A stretch of DNA of 64,000 nucleotides from SEAL01 sp032153715 (GCA_032153715.1 JALDYR010000001.1:124001-188000), one strand, 5' to 3'; counted from the stretch's first letter, positions 43,450 to 52,201 are shown. A program made the numbers and translations. The notes: generated by a model not told the origin, from the sequence alone.

Positions 43450-44916
43450 ATGTCACCCGACCGAAGAACAACCAAACCTACCCCCGAAGAACGTATCAAG
43501 AAAACAATTGAAGACAGTATTGATACCCTGACTGGCGAACGATACGCGCTCAGTAAATTCGAGGTAACTATTGACGAAGATGTAGCCGCGCAAATTGGTG
43601 AAGCGATTAGTCGTCGCGACAGCAAAGCCATCAGCGAGCCATTCGATCCGGTTTTGCAGTCAATCGAACGAGAATACGAAGATGGCGACGTCAGCGAAGT
43701 CCAAGCGACACTCGATGCAAAGCTAGCCGAACTTCCGTCTCAACCTGAAAACATCCTAGCTGCGCTCACCAATCAGCAGTCTCGGCTTGAACTGGACGAA
43801 GCTATCACGGTCACAAATGACAACCTCGGCCTTACCCCGACCGAATACATGCGCCTGCTTGAAACAATTCTCATTGCAGAGACTCCAGAAAATGTCGACC
43901 TCTCTGACACGTTCCGCAAAAATCCAAAGCGTTTCCGCCATACGCCATACGGCCTCTATGCTCGCGCCGTAACAGCGCTTGATCACATAGCGACGCAGCG
44001 TCTCGGCGTCCGATCACTCCGTGAAGGTATTACGAATGACAATCCCGCAGCTCTTGCCGACTACTTCAAACAAGCAGCAGAGACTAAACTTGCGCAAAAC
44101 ATCCTTGGTAATCACTATGACTCGATTCTCGACGAAACTTCATACCAAAAAGCCGGCGAATTGCGCTATCTCCTTGGCGAAAATGAAGTACAGGGTGAAA
44201 TTGAAAAGTTTGAAATCCTTGACTGGACGATATTGCCTGGCGATGAGGACTCTCGTGACGTCGCCCGTAAATCGATCCGCCACGCTGTCGAGTCATCGTC
44301 AAAGCGTCGTGACCTCGAAGATTGGGACGAAAGTCGCGTTGATATCATTTTCGAGATCGCCGATCTTGGTCACGAGCGAGGCCGTCAGCCGGAAGTATAT
44401 ATTTCTAACACCTTCAAAAGCGGTGCTGGTGTATACGTTGCCGTCTCGCTCACTCACCCGCAGGACCCGAACAAGCGCATCGTTATTGCCGACAATCCTC
44501 TTTACAGCAATGCAATTTATTTTGTTGACGAGCTGCAAACGGAACGCGACGAGTCAGGTCAGCAGTACGGCTGGCAAGAGGTTATGGTTTCAAGCAAAAG
44601 TGCCGCGCGCGCTCGTGGTGCAAAACGCCGCTATCATGTTGGCAACTGGGAAAACTTTGCTTACAAAATCTGTGACTATGAAGGAAAGCCTGTCGCCGAG
44701 ACAGAGGATGAAACAATCCATACGCCTCTGAGTGAACCTGTCTACGACTTTGAGGACAGCGAAACTATCGTTGACGATGAAACATCAGAAGCTTCAACCC
44801 CATCAGCAACTACCGTTAGGCAGTACGGCAACGCCGCACTTCGCGAAGCGCTTGCTCGACTCGATGCACAGATCACACTCTCTCGCGAATTCCTCCACCA
44901 GAGAGACGAATCCTAA
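43450..44916 (+). CDS. Large hypothetical cytoplasmic protein, 488 aa
   Basis: Starts MSPDRRTTKPTPEERIKKTI; start set by the promoter immediately upstream. Acidic and helical to about residue 260, then a more compact alpha/beta region (about 270-410, with DIIFEIADLGHERGRQPEVYI and NAIYFVDELQTERD), then an acidic Ser/Thr tail and a last helix. No signal peptide or membrane segment. I recognise no domain. Probably leaderless, like the core genes. Confidence 0.7.
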   Translation: MSPDRRTTKPTPEERIKKTIEDSIDTLTGERYALSKFEVTIDEDVAAQIGEAISRRDSKAISEPFDPVLQSIEREYEDGDVSEVQATLDAKLAELPSQPENILAALTNQQSRLELDEAITVTNDNLGLTPTEYMRLLETILIAETPENVDLSDTFRKNPKRFRHTPYGLYARAVTALDHIATQRLGVRSLREGITNDNPAALADYFKQAAETKLAQNILGNHYDSILDETSYQKAGELRYLLGENEVQGEIEKFEILDWTILPGDEDSRDVARKSIRHAVESSSKRRDLEDWDESRVDIIFEIADLGHERGRQPEVYISNTFKSGAGVYVAVSLTHPQDPNKRIVIADNPLYSNAIYFVDELQTERDESGQQYGWQEVMVSSKSAARARGAKRRYHVGNWENFAYKICDYEGKPVAETEDETIHTPLSEPVYDFEDSETIVDDETSEASTPSATTVRQYGNAALREALARLDAQITLSREFLHQRDES

Positions 44917-44925
44917 TTTATTGCA

Positions 44926-44958
44926 TAATATATTATTATATGCTATAATAATATATTA
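44926..44958 (+). promoter_or_regulatory. Perfect 15-bp A/T palindrome with embedded -10 box
   Basis: Two 15-nt arms made only of A and T (44926-44940 and 44944-44958), perfectly complementary, around TGC. The right arm starts with TATAAT (44944-44949), the likely -10 box of the 45014 gene. Good candidate for an operator or a cruciform. Confidence 0.6.
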
Positions 44959-45013
44959 GAGAACATTATGCGTCTCGCACCCTGACAACTATCGATCTAC
45001 TCTAAGGAGTGGG

Positions 45014-46024
45014 ATGACTAGACCAACGGTCTCAAAGGTGCATAAGCTCGTTCAGCGATACACAAAAGATATTGTACTGCGAGTCGACACTGGCATGCAG
45101 ATCGACGGAACGAGTGTCTATGGGGCACTACTGAAGCTCCCCGAGCTTGAGGGTGTCGACAAAGACGTCATCAAAAGGTCGCTCAACAGTGCAGCTAACA
45201 AGCCTCGCGGATTCGCCTCGCATGTCTGCTCAACGAGCACGCTACTGGCTCCGCAAGGCACACCTATCCACTGCTGCACCTGCGACCCGCAGGACTGCAG
45301 CAGGCCCATCGACACGAAGGAAAACTCCGCCATGGCAAAGAAGCGTAAGCGCGAACCGTCACTGAGCGACGAACAAACCGCCCAGCGTCTGAACACGATC
45401 CTGAAGGAACTGAATCGGCGCCACGGCGACACTGTCACATACGACAGCGCCGCCCTCGCGTCCGAGGAAATCGCCGACATCATCGGTAGCACGAAGACCA
45501 AGTCCACTGCATGGTTCGAACGCCTGAAACTGCTTGGAGCAGCTATCAGCGAGCCCCGGAAGCACGCGGCGATCGACACCACCCGGCAGCTCTCCCTAGA
45601 GGCAGTATCCTCCATGGAAGCAGCGTTGCGGCTGTCGAAGCGCAACGCGAACATGAAGCGGGCCACTAGCACTTCGAGCACCACAGCGGCAGCAGTTCCT
45701 GTTTTCGTCGAGCCGGCGGCCGAGCCGACCGAATCCACGCCCGTCGTGGAGACCCTGGCGAGCGAGCTCACAAAAGACCAGCTGATCGAGGTGATGATTC
45801 TGAAGATCCAGTCTCTCGAGACTCGGGTTTCTGACCTCACCAAAGAGAAGGAGGAGCTCGAAACAGCCGTTCAGCAGCGTCTCGACGAGGCAGCTGAACA
45901 GCTAGAGGCTCTTCGCGAAAAACTCGCCGAGTCCGAGCGGACGAATGTCGCTCTCGTCGAGACCAGCAACAAAGTTGATCTCAATACGATCAACCGCATT
46001 CGCGGTCTGGGGATCGACATCTAG
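45014..46024 (+). CDS. Hypothetical protein with Cys cluster and C-terminal coiled coil, 336 aa
   Basis: AAGGAG lies 7-12 nt upstream of the ATG. Residues 1-100 contain a helix-rich part and a Cys-rich stretch (HCCTCDPQDC, about 86-95), a possible metal site. A basic KKRKREPS follows at about 109, then a helical domain, a low-complexity Ser/Thr/Ala/Pro linker (about 215-245) and a coiled coil (about 250-320). A second ATG at 45332 with its own AAGGA could yield a shorter 230-aa form without the Cys cluster. Clearly GC-richer than its surroundings. Confidence 0.6.
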   Translation: MTRPTVSKVHKLVQRYTKDIVLRVDTGMQIDGTSVYGALLKLPELEGVDKDVIKRSLNSAANKPRGFASHVCSTSTLLAPQGTPIHCCTCDPQDCSRPIDTKENSAMAKKRKREPSLSDEQTAQRLNTILKELNRRHGDTVTYDSAALASEEIADIIGSTKTKSTAWFERLKLLGAAISEPRKHAAIDTTRQLSLEAVSSMEAALRLSKRNANMKRATSTSSTTAAAVPVFVEPAAEPTESTPVVETLASELTKDQLIEVMILKIQSLETRVSDLTKEKEELETAVQQRLDEAAEQLEALREKLAESERTNVALVETSNKVDLNTINRIRGLGIDI

Positions 46025-46044
46025 TAGTAGCAAAGTCAGGGACA

Positions 46045-46083
46045 CCCCCTGCGTTCGTTTTGAGCGCAGGGGTTTTCCTTTTT
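46045..46083 (+). terminator. Terminator of the 45014 gene
   Basis: CCCCTGCG (46046-46053) / CGCAGGGG (46065-46072) followed by TTTTCCTTTTT. Confidence 0.92.
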
Positions 46084-46112
46084 ACGACACTTTTATTCAC
46101 CAACAACCACAA

Positions 46113-46136
46113 AACCACCCATATTACAGGGTGGTT
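46113..46136 (-). terminator. Terminator downstream of khpA
   Basis: AACCACCC / GGGTGGTT (8 bp, 8-nt loop); on the minus strand followed by TTGTGG, so a moderate terminator for khpA about 100 nt after its stop. Confidence 0.55.
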
Positions 46137-46151
46137 TCATAGACATATAAG

Positions 46152-46194
46152 GCTCTCAAACCTGGTGTAGGGTTTGCTCGCATAGAGCTTTTTT
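46152..46194 (+). other. Two-part stem-loop in the khpA-45014 gap
   Basis: GCTCT-CAAACC pairs with GGTTTG-(7 nt)-AGAGC, giving two stacked stems with a one-sided bulge, followed by six T on the plus strand. It lies between two converging genes. It could be a second terminator or part of a small RNA in the khpA 3' region. Confidence 0.4.
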
Positions 46195-46238
46195 GGTTCT
46201 CGCAGTTCTAAGAGTGTTGTGCTTCGAACTGTTTATGA

Positions 46239-46631
46239 TTATATATCAAGATCGTCGAGTTCGGCAAGCTCTTTTCGAGAGTTTTTCGCGTATGTCGACT
46301 CGTTTTCCACAGTTTCATCTGTAGAGTTTTTCACAGGCTCGTCACCACTGTCGTCTGATGATATCGTATAGTTTTCACGGTCGTCATCATTATTGACAAT
46401 CTTTAGGTTATAACGCGCATCATTCTTGGTGCCAAGCGCACGAAGAAGCGTCCGAAGACTTTGAGCGGTCACACCGCGTTTGCCGATAACACGCCCGAGA
46501 TCTTCCGGGTTTACAGTCAACGAAAGGAGAACTCCTTTTTCATCGATAATCCGTTCGACAATCACGTCATCCGGATGTCCAACTAAGGATTTTACGATAT
46601 ATTCTACAAATTGCTGGTCTATTGTTGACAT
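46239..46631 (-). CDS. khpA: KH-domain RNA-binding protein (KhpA) with acidic tail
   Basis: 130 residues from the ATG at 46631 (GGAGGG lies upstream; an in-frame GTG at 46658 is less likely). A single KH domain spans about 1-80 with VIGKRGVTAQSLR at 48-60, the GxxG RNA-binding loop being GKRG. The following 50 residues (about 81-130) are Asp/Glu/Ser-rich, a tail not found in typical KhpA proteins of about 75-80 residues. KhpA binds many RNAs and is normally encoded next to rpsP. Confidence 0.9.
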   Translation of the reverse strand: MSTIDQQFVEYIVKSLVGHPDDVIVERIIDEKGVLLSLTVNPEDLGRVIGKRGVTAQSLRTLLRALGTKNDARYNLKIVNNDDDRENYTISSDDSGDEPVKNSTDETVENESTYAKNSRKELAELDDLDI

Positions 46632-46712
46632 CTCTAGCCCTCCAGTGCCTGCGGTCACTACTCACTAATATCGTAACTTCATTATAGCACGACGAGCACT
46701 TTCAAGCATAAG

Positions 46713-47228
46713 CTAGGCAACAGAGCTAAGCCACTTTGGCGTCCGGCCAAAATCATGTATCCATGCCCAGTTCACCGTTCCGCCACCCACTAACGGCGGG
46801 CAAAGAACCGAGCCGCTATTTGGGAAGCCAGTTGCATATTGAGCCGCCGTTAACGAATCAGTTACATAAAACGCCTTGCCACTCTTGCTCTTTCCGATAA
46901 CCGCAAACGCCGTCTGAGCATCGTTCACGCAGTACAGCATTGCACTATTCGACACATCATAACTTCCTTGGCTGACTTTAAAGTCAGTAATCAAATTCAG
47001 TTGATTCCAGGCAGGGAATCCGCTACCCTCGGCATTATAAAGTTTTAATTTCTTTGCTAAGCTCGTCAGATCACTCGCTACAGCCGTATCGTTTGCACGA
47101 TTTTGCACGCCGTTAAACGCCACGATCGTAATGGTGGCAAGAATCCCAATCACGACAATGACAATCAATAGCTCGACAATCGTGAACCCTTGTCGCGATT
47201 GCATCCCTATATCTACACTAGTTGCCAT
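46713..47228 (-). CDS. Type IV pilin-like (prepilin) protein
   Basis: 171 residues from the ATG at 47228, which has AAAGGGGG 4 nt upstream inside the preceding pilin gene; a second ATG at 47204 would give a more usual short leader. Prepilin site QG-FTIVELL with Glu +5, then a hydrophobic helix, then a head with a Cys pair. It overlaps the upstream prepilin gene by 11 nt, so the two are coupled. Confidence 0.87.
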   Translation of the reverse strand: MATSVDIGMQSRQGFTIVELLIVIVVIGILATITIVAFNGVQNRANDTAVASDLTSLAKKLKLYNAEGSGFPAWNQLNLITDFKVSQGSYDVSNSAMLYCVNDAQTAFAVIGKSKSGKAFYVTDSLTAAQYATGFPNSGSVLCPPLVGGGTVNWAWIHDFGRTPKWLSSVA

Positions 47229-47712
47229 TTGCCCCCTTTAGCTCAATCGTGGCGCCAGTCTGCTCAGACTTGTACCATACACTGTATCGAATACACACCG
47301 ACTCACTCGGAGCAACTGTCGCATTGTCACATTGCGTACCATCTGTCATCCATGACTTATATGTATAATGCCCACTCGTCATTCCTCCGACATAGCCAAT
47401 GAATGAGCTTTGTGAATTGGTCGTACCAGGGGCTAAAAATATTTCACGGTTCGTGACCTTAAGAAGGTTTGTCATTGTTGCGTCAATCTGAGAGGGATTA
47501 AGGCGGTCAATGCGAGGATAATAGCCATTATCTACGTAAAACATTTCCATCAGTTTCATGACCGACTTCAGGTCGCTAACACGCTCGCCATCTTTTGCCC
47601 GTGCCTGCACCCCATTGAACGCCACAATAGTAATTGCAGCCAAAATACCGATCACCACGATAACAATGAGCAGTTCGACAATTGTGAATCCCTGTTTATT
47701 TTGCTTATGCAT
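47218..47712 (-). CDS. Type IV pilin-like (prepilin) protein
   Basis: 164 residues. MHKQNKQG-FTIVELL, Glu +5, hydrophobic helix to about residue 34, then a head with MEMFYVDNGYYPRIDRL typical of type II/IV (pseudo)pilins and two Cys. TATGAT is 6 nt before the ATG (probably leaderless). Encodes the first of a pair of prepilins. Confidence 0.88.
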   Translation of the reverse strand: MHKQNKQGFTIVELLIVIVVIGILAAITIVAFNGVQARAKDGERVSDLKSVMKLMEMFYVDNGYYPRIDRLNPSQIDATMTNLLKVTNREIFLAPGTTNSQSSFIGYVGGMTSGHYTYKSWMTDGTQCDNATVAPSESVCIRYSVWYKSEQTGATIELKGANGN

Positions 47713-47783
47713 ATTGCTATCATAGTATCATTTCCTCACCCCTGTTGCATAGCAATGTTTATTCATGATTTTATAGAAATATA

Positions 47784-47812
47784 TTGACATTTTATCAAAC
47801 TTATGTTAATAT
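47784..47812 (+). promoter_or_regulatory. Promoter module of the 47870 gene
   Basis: TTGACA (47784-47789), 17-nt spacer with TTATG before the -10, TAATAT (47807-47812). Nearly the same module stands before the 54240 gene. Confidence 0.75.
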
Positions 47813-47869
47813 GTTTACATCATCGTCAGATTGCCTGGCGCGCACATTCACCCCATCGAGAGGATCATC

Positions 47870-48283
47870 ATGCCGAAGAACGTCACCTGCACCCTCACGG
47901 CCGAAGACCACAACGAGCGGCGTCGCGTAGCCAAGGCTAAGCAGCGCGAGAATTCCCACGCCAAGGCACAGGGCAAGCTCCGCGTCGCGCCGACCAATCG
48001 ACGCAAGGTCGAGGGCACGGCAAACGCCGTGTTCGACGACGTTGTCGAAGCCATCGCCACTGTCCACCCCAAGGCCGACCGCAAGACCGTCCACGACTAC
48101 GTCGCCGTCCTGACGCACGACGCAGAAGGCATCAAGCCGGTACTGTCCCAGCAGCTCAAGCAGACCATCGAACGAAGCTTCGTTCGCTCCTGCGAAAGAC
48201 GCGATGTGGTCGTCGGTACTTTGCCCGGACAGAAGGAGTCCTTCTTCCTGAAGCAGTGCCAGCGACGCCTGATGTACGCCTGA
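47870..48283 (+). CDS. Basic hypothetical protein, 137 aa
   Basis: ATG at 47870 with GAGAGGA 7-13 nt upstream; the leader is about 50 nt. Arg/Lys/His-rich, probably nucleic-acid binding by charge: EDHNERRRVAKAKQRENSH (about 12-30), then a predicted helical domain (about 48-95) and RSCERRDVVVG with a Cys near each end. Much GC-richer than the surrounding genes, with C-ending codons. No family recognised. Confidence 0.6.
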   Translation: MPKNVTCTLTAEDHNERRRVAKAKQRENSHAKAQGKLRVAPTNRRKVEGTANAVFDDVVEAIATVHPKADRKTVHDYVAVLTHDAEGIKPVLSQQLKQTIERSFVRSCERRDVVVGTLPGQKESFFLKQCQRRLMYA

Positions 48284-48296
48284 TCTCTCAACCCCG

Positions 48297-48331
48297 CCCC
48301 GCAGCAATCCAGCTGCGGGGTTTTCCTTTTT
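48297..48331 (+). terminator. Terminator of the 47870 gene
   Basis: CCCCGCAGC (48297-48305) / GCTGCGGGG (48312-48320), then TTTTCCTTTTT, the same tail as after the 45014 gene. Confidence 0.92.
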
Positions 48332-48342
48332 CATGCCAAACA

Positions 48343-48367
48343 AAAAACGCCCGAGATGGGCGTTTTT
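48343..48367. terminator. Bidirectional terminator, rpsP side
   Basis: AAAAACGCCC / GGGCGTTTTT with a 5-nt loop, just after the rpsP stop and in tandem with the terminator of the converging gene. Confidence 0.9.
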
Positions 48368-48382
48368 CTAAAAGAGAGTGAT

Positions 48383-48742
48383 TTACTCTGCTGATTCCTC
48401 AGCTGGAGCTTCTTCTGCAACTTCTTCTTTTGGCTGGTTCTTGCGAAGCTTTTCAGCGTTACGGATATCTTTACTCTTTGGAGTAGATTCCTTGACCCAC
48501 TTAGGCAACGTAACGCCAGCATCTTTGAGGAGTTTTACAACTCGTGGTGATGGCTGAGCGCCGTTATCTAGGTATTTCTGTGCTGTTTCTACTTGAATCT
48601 TAGATTCCTTAGTGTGTGGGTTGTAGCTTCCCACATAAGCGACTACACGACCACTGCTTGGGTGGCGCTGAGCTTCTTGTACCGCCACACGATATACAGG
48701 ATATCCTTTGCGGCCGACACGTTGCAAACGAATTGCGAGCAT
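48383..48742 (-). CDS. rpsP: 30S ribosomal protein S16
   Basis: 119 residues. MLAIRLQRVGRKGYPVYRVA is the canonical bS16 start, followed by SGRVVAYVGSYNPH and KYLDNGAQPSPRVVKLLKDAG. The C-terminus has an extra Lys-rich and then Glu/Ala-rich tail of about 30 residues. Unlike many neighbours it has a long leader (about 50 nt) with AAAGGAAG. Confidence 0.97.
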   Translation of the reverse strand: MLAIRLQRVGRKGYPVYRVAVQEAQRHPSSGRVVAYVGSYNPHTKESKIQVETAQKYLDNGAQPSPRVVKLLKDAGVTLPKWVKESTPKSKDIRNAEKLRKNQPKEEVAEEAPAEESAE

Positions 48743-48797
48743 AAAAATTAAACTTCCTTTATTAAAACTTCTTAGACTTTTATTAAGTTCTTGACCA

Positions 48798-48826
48798 AGT
48801 GTACACTGTTTTGACCTCTACGTCAA
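48798..48826 (-). promoter_or_regulatory. rpsP promoter
   Basis: TTGACG (48821-48826), 17-nt spacer, TACACT (48798-48803) on the minus strand; transcription would start about 50 nt before the ATG. Confidence 0.75.
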
Positions 48827-48838
48827 TCTATAAACACC

Positions 48839-51121
48839 TTAAAACCTTACAGGTAACTCTCGCGTGTACGTCGTCACAGCTCGAACATCACTCTTGCCCT
48901 GCTGATAGAGCCATAGATACGAATCGGCGCGCAGATTAAAGACTTCCGCCGGCTGATCTTCTGTTGTTGCAGCAGCGCCCACTAGACCAGCTGTACGGCG
49001 AAGCAACAAGAAGTTTGACATCACTGGACCGTTAACCGTCAGGCGCTTATCGCACAGGCTCGTTGTTAGTGCTGTTTCAACTTCACAGGTCTTGATGACA
49101 CCAATCGGGTTCCTGAGGGCGTCACTACCGTCAGTACCAGCTGGCGTATCAGCCGGAGCCTTGGCAATCAGCCAACTGTCAACATTCGTGACATTACTAT
49201 TGATCGTAATGTTCTTTGCAACAATAACCAGCTGTGGAATTTGCGTAAGATCACTATAAGCCCCGGACGCGTATTTGATATCGCCAGCAATCGTCACCGT
49301 ACCCTTCGGCACACTGATAACAACTGATTTGCCCTTTGGAAGCGTACTGACATTAATCGTCAAGTCGCCTGTCGGCTTGTTATATCGGCCACTCTCGAGA
49401 CTCCTATCCGAAGACCTAATAGTAAAGCTGTTTTCAGTCGTAAATGTCTTTACCGTCTTCATACCGTTCATAAGCGCCACGGCTGTATCTGGGATCACCC
49501 CAAGGCTACTTGAACCGCTAAAGTTGCCATACTTACCTGGAATATTCACAAATGTCAGCTTACTCCACTGCGCCTGGTCATTCGTTGTCGAGCTATGGCC
49601 GCCCTGCAAGCCAGAGGCAGTCGCGAAACCGCTCACTTCGCCAGGGGCATAAGCGTCATACTCGGTCCAACTACCAAATGACTTATTAACCGTACCGCCA
49701 AGCACTGATACACTCGTGCGAATCAAACTATGCAGGATATTCGGAGCAACCGGGTCATTGGCAAAACTGCGACCGACCGAAAGGTCACCACCATAAATGT
49801 TCACCTTCGGCTTCTTGCCTACACTGATACAGCTGGCAGTGCTGTGACGATTTGTCGGACTAGCGTTTAATGTTGGCGGCGCGATGTACATCATAAAGCA
49901 ATACTTTGTTCCGCTTGCGGCGTCGATCGGCAGTTGGAATGCGTTGCTGCGAACAACCGTCTTTGCATTTGCTGCAAATTGCTGCGTATTTTGGAATTTA
50001 TCGACGTCAAACAAGCTCGCCTTACTTCGACCGCCGAGCGCTGTAATCATAGCGTCAGGTGTCGTCGACTCTTTCAATGCGCCTTCCGAGATTGGCGCTG
50101 TGCTAACGCCAGGATTCACCTTGACACCATACGTCTTCCAGGTGGCCGGCGCACTCTTATCGCCAGCTCCACCGCGCGTGTTTTGGACCGAGTAATTAAC
50201 ATTGACGATTTCGCCCGGCTCGGCAGGGCCATTTACATCCCTCGATACAGTAGGAACGAGGTTGAAATCAATGCGATTCACTGTCGTACAGGCACCGTCA
50301 CCGCTGGTTTTCTCACCGCCCCGCTCCGAAGCCGGGATGGACTTGGTTTCATAGCAAATCTTTGCACCGATTGGCGTATCCCTCTGGATCGTAATCTTTG
50401 TCTGGTATGACGTCGCTGTTTTTGTAACTGAAGGTACTGTGCGATTATCCTGATAGCCCTCGCCGCGCTCAAAGCGCCACTGCTCTAGCCAGCTACCAAA
50501 TTTGTAATCATAGAGTGGTCCAGAACGCGTACCGACAGTTGTCAGCTTTGGCCCTGCCGTACCAGGGGGAGTACCTGTTTTTCCAATCGTATGCGTAAAG
50601 GTAACGACATCACCAGGTTGTGAGGTCCTCTTGTCTACTGTCGTCTTTGGGCTAAAAGTAAACGGCACAAGTCGCATAAGATAATATTTCGTATTAATCG
50701 TTTCCGTCCAACCAGTCGTAATAACCTCTTTACAGTACTGGTCGTCAGCATGCCCTCGACTGGATGACCTTGAATATTTAATGAGTCGCCCGGTCTCGCC
50801 GTCATATGTGTATGTTTCCGATTCGTGCACTCCATTCGAAGAAGGTCCGTGGCCCGTACACCTCTCCGTCGAACTAGTGCGATGATTTTTATACGTCGTT
50901 TCGGTCTTTGTAGCAACAACAGTTCGATACGGATATGATCCCGGCGTTTTCGTCCAAATATCATCATCTGCAGCATGCGCAGGGAGACTTACCCCAACCG
51001 CGACAACTGTCGCAGCTAATGTAGCAAGCAAGCCGATAAAAACCATTTGCATAAATCCTACAGACGATATTACAAGTCTGGCTGTTTGAATTTTTGTAAT
51101 CATACCTGTATTGTGCTGCAT
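48839..51121 (-). CDS. Large secreted surface protein, 760 aa
   Basis: Hydrophobic signal segment at about 19-45 with a likely cleavage after AHA (about 48-50). The mature part is Ser/Thr-rich and begins with a Tyr/Thr-rich region (YRTVVATKTETTY), then repeated beta-sandwich-like blocks introduced by conserved phrases such as TSQPGDVVTFTHTI and NGPAEPGEIVNVNYSVQN (DUF11/CARDB-like), then a final region with LTINVSTLPKGKSVVISVPKG and a short beta-helix-like VTIAGDIKY ... LVIVAKNITINSNV. No anchor motif at the C-terminus. Probably an adhesin or cell-surface protein; it follows the 51130 gene by 8 nt. Confidence 0.72.
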   Translation of the reverse strand: MQHNTGMITKIQTARLVISSVGFMQMVFIGLLATLAATVVAVGVSLPAHAADDDIWTKTPGSYPYRTVVATKTETTYKNHRTSSTERCTGHGPSSNGVHESETYTYDGETGRLIKYSRSSSRGHADDQYCKEVITTGWTETINTKYYLMRLVPFTFSPKTTVDKRTSQPGDVVTFTHTIGKTGTPPGTAGPKLTTVGTRSGPLYDYKFGSWLEQWRFERGEGYQDNRTVPSVTKTATSYQTKITIQRDTPIGAKICYETKSIPASERGGEKTSGDGACTTVNRIDFNLVPTVSRDVNGPAEPGEIVNVNYSVQNTRGGAGDKSAPATWKTYGVKVNPGVSTAPISEGALKESTTPDAMITALGGRSKASLFDVDKFQNTQQFAANAKTVVRSNAFQLPIDAASGTKYCFMMYIAPPTLNASPTNRHSTASCISVGKKPKVNIYGGDLSVGRSFANDPVAPNILHSLIRTSVSVLGGTVNKSFGSWTEYDAYAPGEVSGFATASGLQGGHSSTTNDQAQWSKLTFVNIPGKYGNFSGSSSLGVIPDTAVALMNGMKTVKTFTTENSFTIRSSDRSLESGRYNKPTGDLTINVSTLPKGKSVVISVPKGTVTIAGDIKYASGAYSDLTQIPQLVIVAKNITINSNVTNVDSWLIAKAPADTPAGTDGSDALRNPIGVIKTCEVETALTTSLCDKRLTVNGPVMSNFLLLRRTAGLVGAAATTEDQPAEVFNLRADSYLWLYQQGKSDVRAVTTYTRELPVRF

Positions 51122-51129
51122 AACTTTCC

Positions 51130-52101
51130 TTACTTTACCGTAGCGTCTTTAAGTGCATTGGTAATTTTCGTGCGGATGTCGGCATCCTTCGCATAGACAG
51201 TGTCCTTATGAACCACGAGATACGCAGGCGGATTAGAAAGTGACGTTACTTTCGAGAAGGTATTGACTGCGGTACTAGCAACGACGCTCGTGATCTCTTG
51301 ATCAAAAGCAGTCAGCGTCACATATGAAGAACTATTGGCATTTTCAGCATTTGAATCATTAAGTTCACTACTCGTTAACGGAATAACCTGCTGACTCTCG
51401 TTCGTTAACGCAAGTGTTTGTGTTTTATTAGTACCAGTCACTGCGTCTTTCGCGCCAGTACCCCAGAACAAAGGAATTAATTCACGAATAGGATCGACTG
51501 ACTTCCGCTTGTCGGCACCAGTTGTCACGGTTGTTGCATTATCCGTACCGACACGAGTCGCATTCTGTGCAAGAAACTCTGCAGCCTCACGGCTTGTTCC
51601 GCTGTCACCGCCGCTCGTGCTATACGGTGCATGCAACACAGTAGAAAGAGATCCGCCCCTTTCGGTCAGCTCAACGGCAACATAAAATGCTGGGATGTAT
51701 AAGTCCGTCTTTTCATAATCACTCAGCTCACTATACATAACTGGAACTGGACCACTCTGCTGAGCTGCAACTAGCCAGTCTGGGACAGCTATCTTTAGTT
51801 TGCGTGCCACCTCACGAAGACGCGTTGCGTCAACTATCACGGCTTTCGAATCCTCTTCGGAAACCTGCTGCTCCTTAGCTTGGCCAAGAAGCGTATCATA
51901 CTGCTTGGTTGTCAGCTTAGTTTCACCGACTTGGAGTGCTGGAATCTGCGAGTCAGCAGCTTGATTCTGAGAAATAATACGAACTACAAAAAGCAAGCCA
52001 GCTATTACCAATATCGTAACAGCCGCAACGGCAGCAATAACAATAAACCTTCGGCTTTTAAGCAGCTTTGCTATACGCTCCTTTTTGTTTAACACACCCA
52101 T
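51130..52101 (-). CDS. Membrane-anchored extracytoplasmic protein, 323 aa
   Basis: A basic start, a membrane helix at about 19-43, then an outer domain beginning IPALQVGETKLTTKQYDTLLGQAKE, which resembles the N-terminal helix of SurA/PrsA-type chaperones, though no parvulin domain follows. Ser/Thr/Asn-rich toward the middle. Upstream are TTGTGC, 18 nt and TATAAT (52144-52149). It precedes the 760-aa surface protein by 8 nt, so it may help to export or fold it. Confidence 0.65.
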   Translation of the reverse strand: MGVLNKKERIAKLLKSRRFIVIAAVAAVTILVIAGLLFVVRIISQNQAADSQIPALQVGETKLTTKQYDTLLGQAKEQQVSEEDSKAVIVDATRLREVARKLKIAVPDWLVAAQQSGPVPVMYSELSDYEKTDLYIPAFYVAVELTERGGSLSTVLHAPYSTSGGDSGTSREAAEFLAQNATRVGTDNATTVTTGADKRKSVDPIRELIPLFWGTGAKDAVTGTNKTQTLALTNESQQVIPLTSSELNDSNAENANSSSYVTLTAFDQEITSVVASTAVNTFSKVTSLSNPPAYLVVHKDTVYAKDADIRTKITNALKDATVK

Positions 52102-52201
52102 GCCCCATCACCCCTATCGCAAAATGTTACTACAGTTGGCTAAATTATAGCAGAGTAGCCCCTGTAAGCACAAGAACAATAGCGACAAGAAGGAGTCAAT
52201 T

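Noticed and set aside
45118..45843. Long Ser/Arg-rich open frame on the minus strand
   Set aside because: Shadow of the GC-rich 45014 gene; low-complexity composition and no signals.
47801..48343. 180-residue open frame on the minus strand
   Set aside because: Antisense to the 47870 gene, whose promoter, ribosome site and terminator are all on the plus strand.
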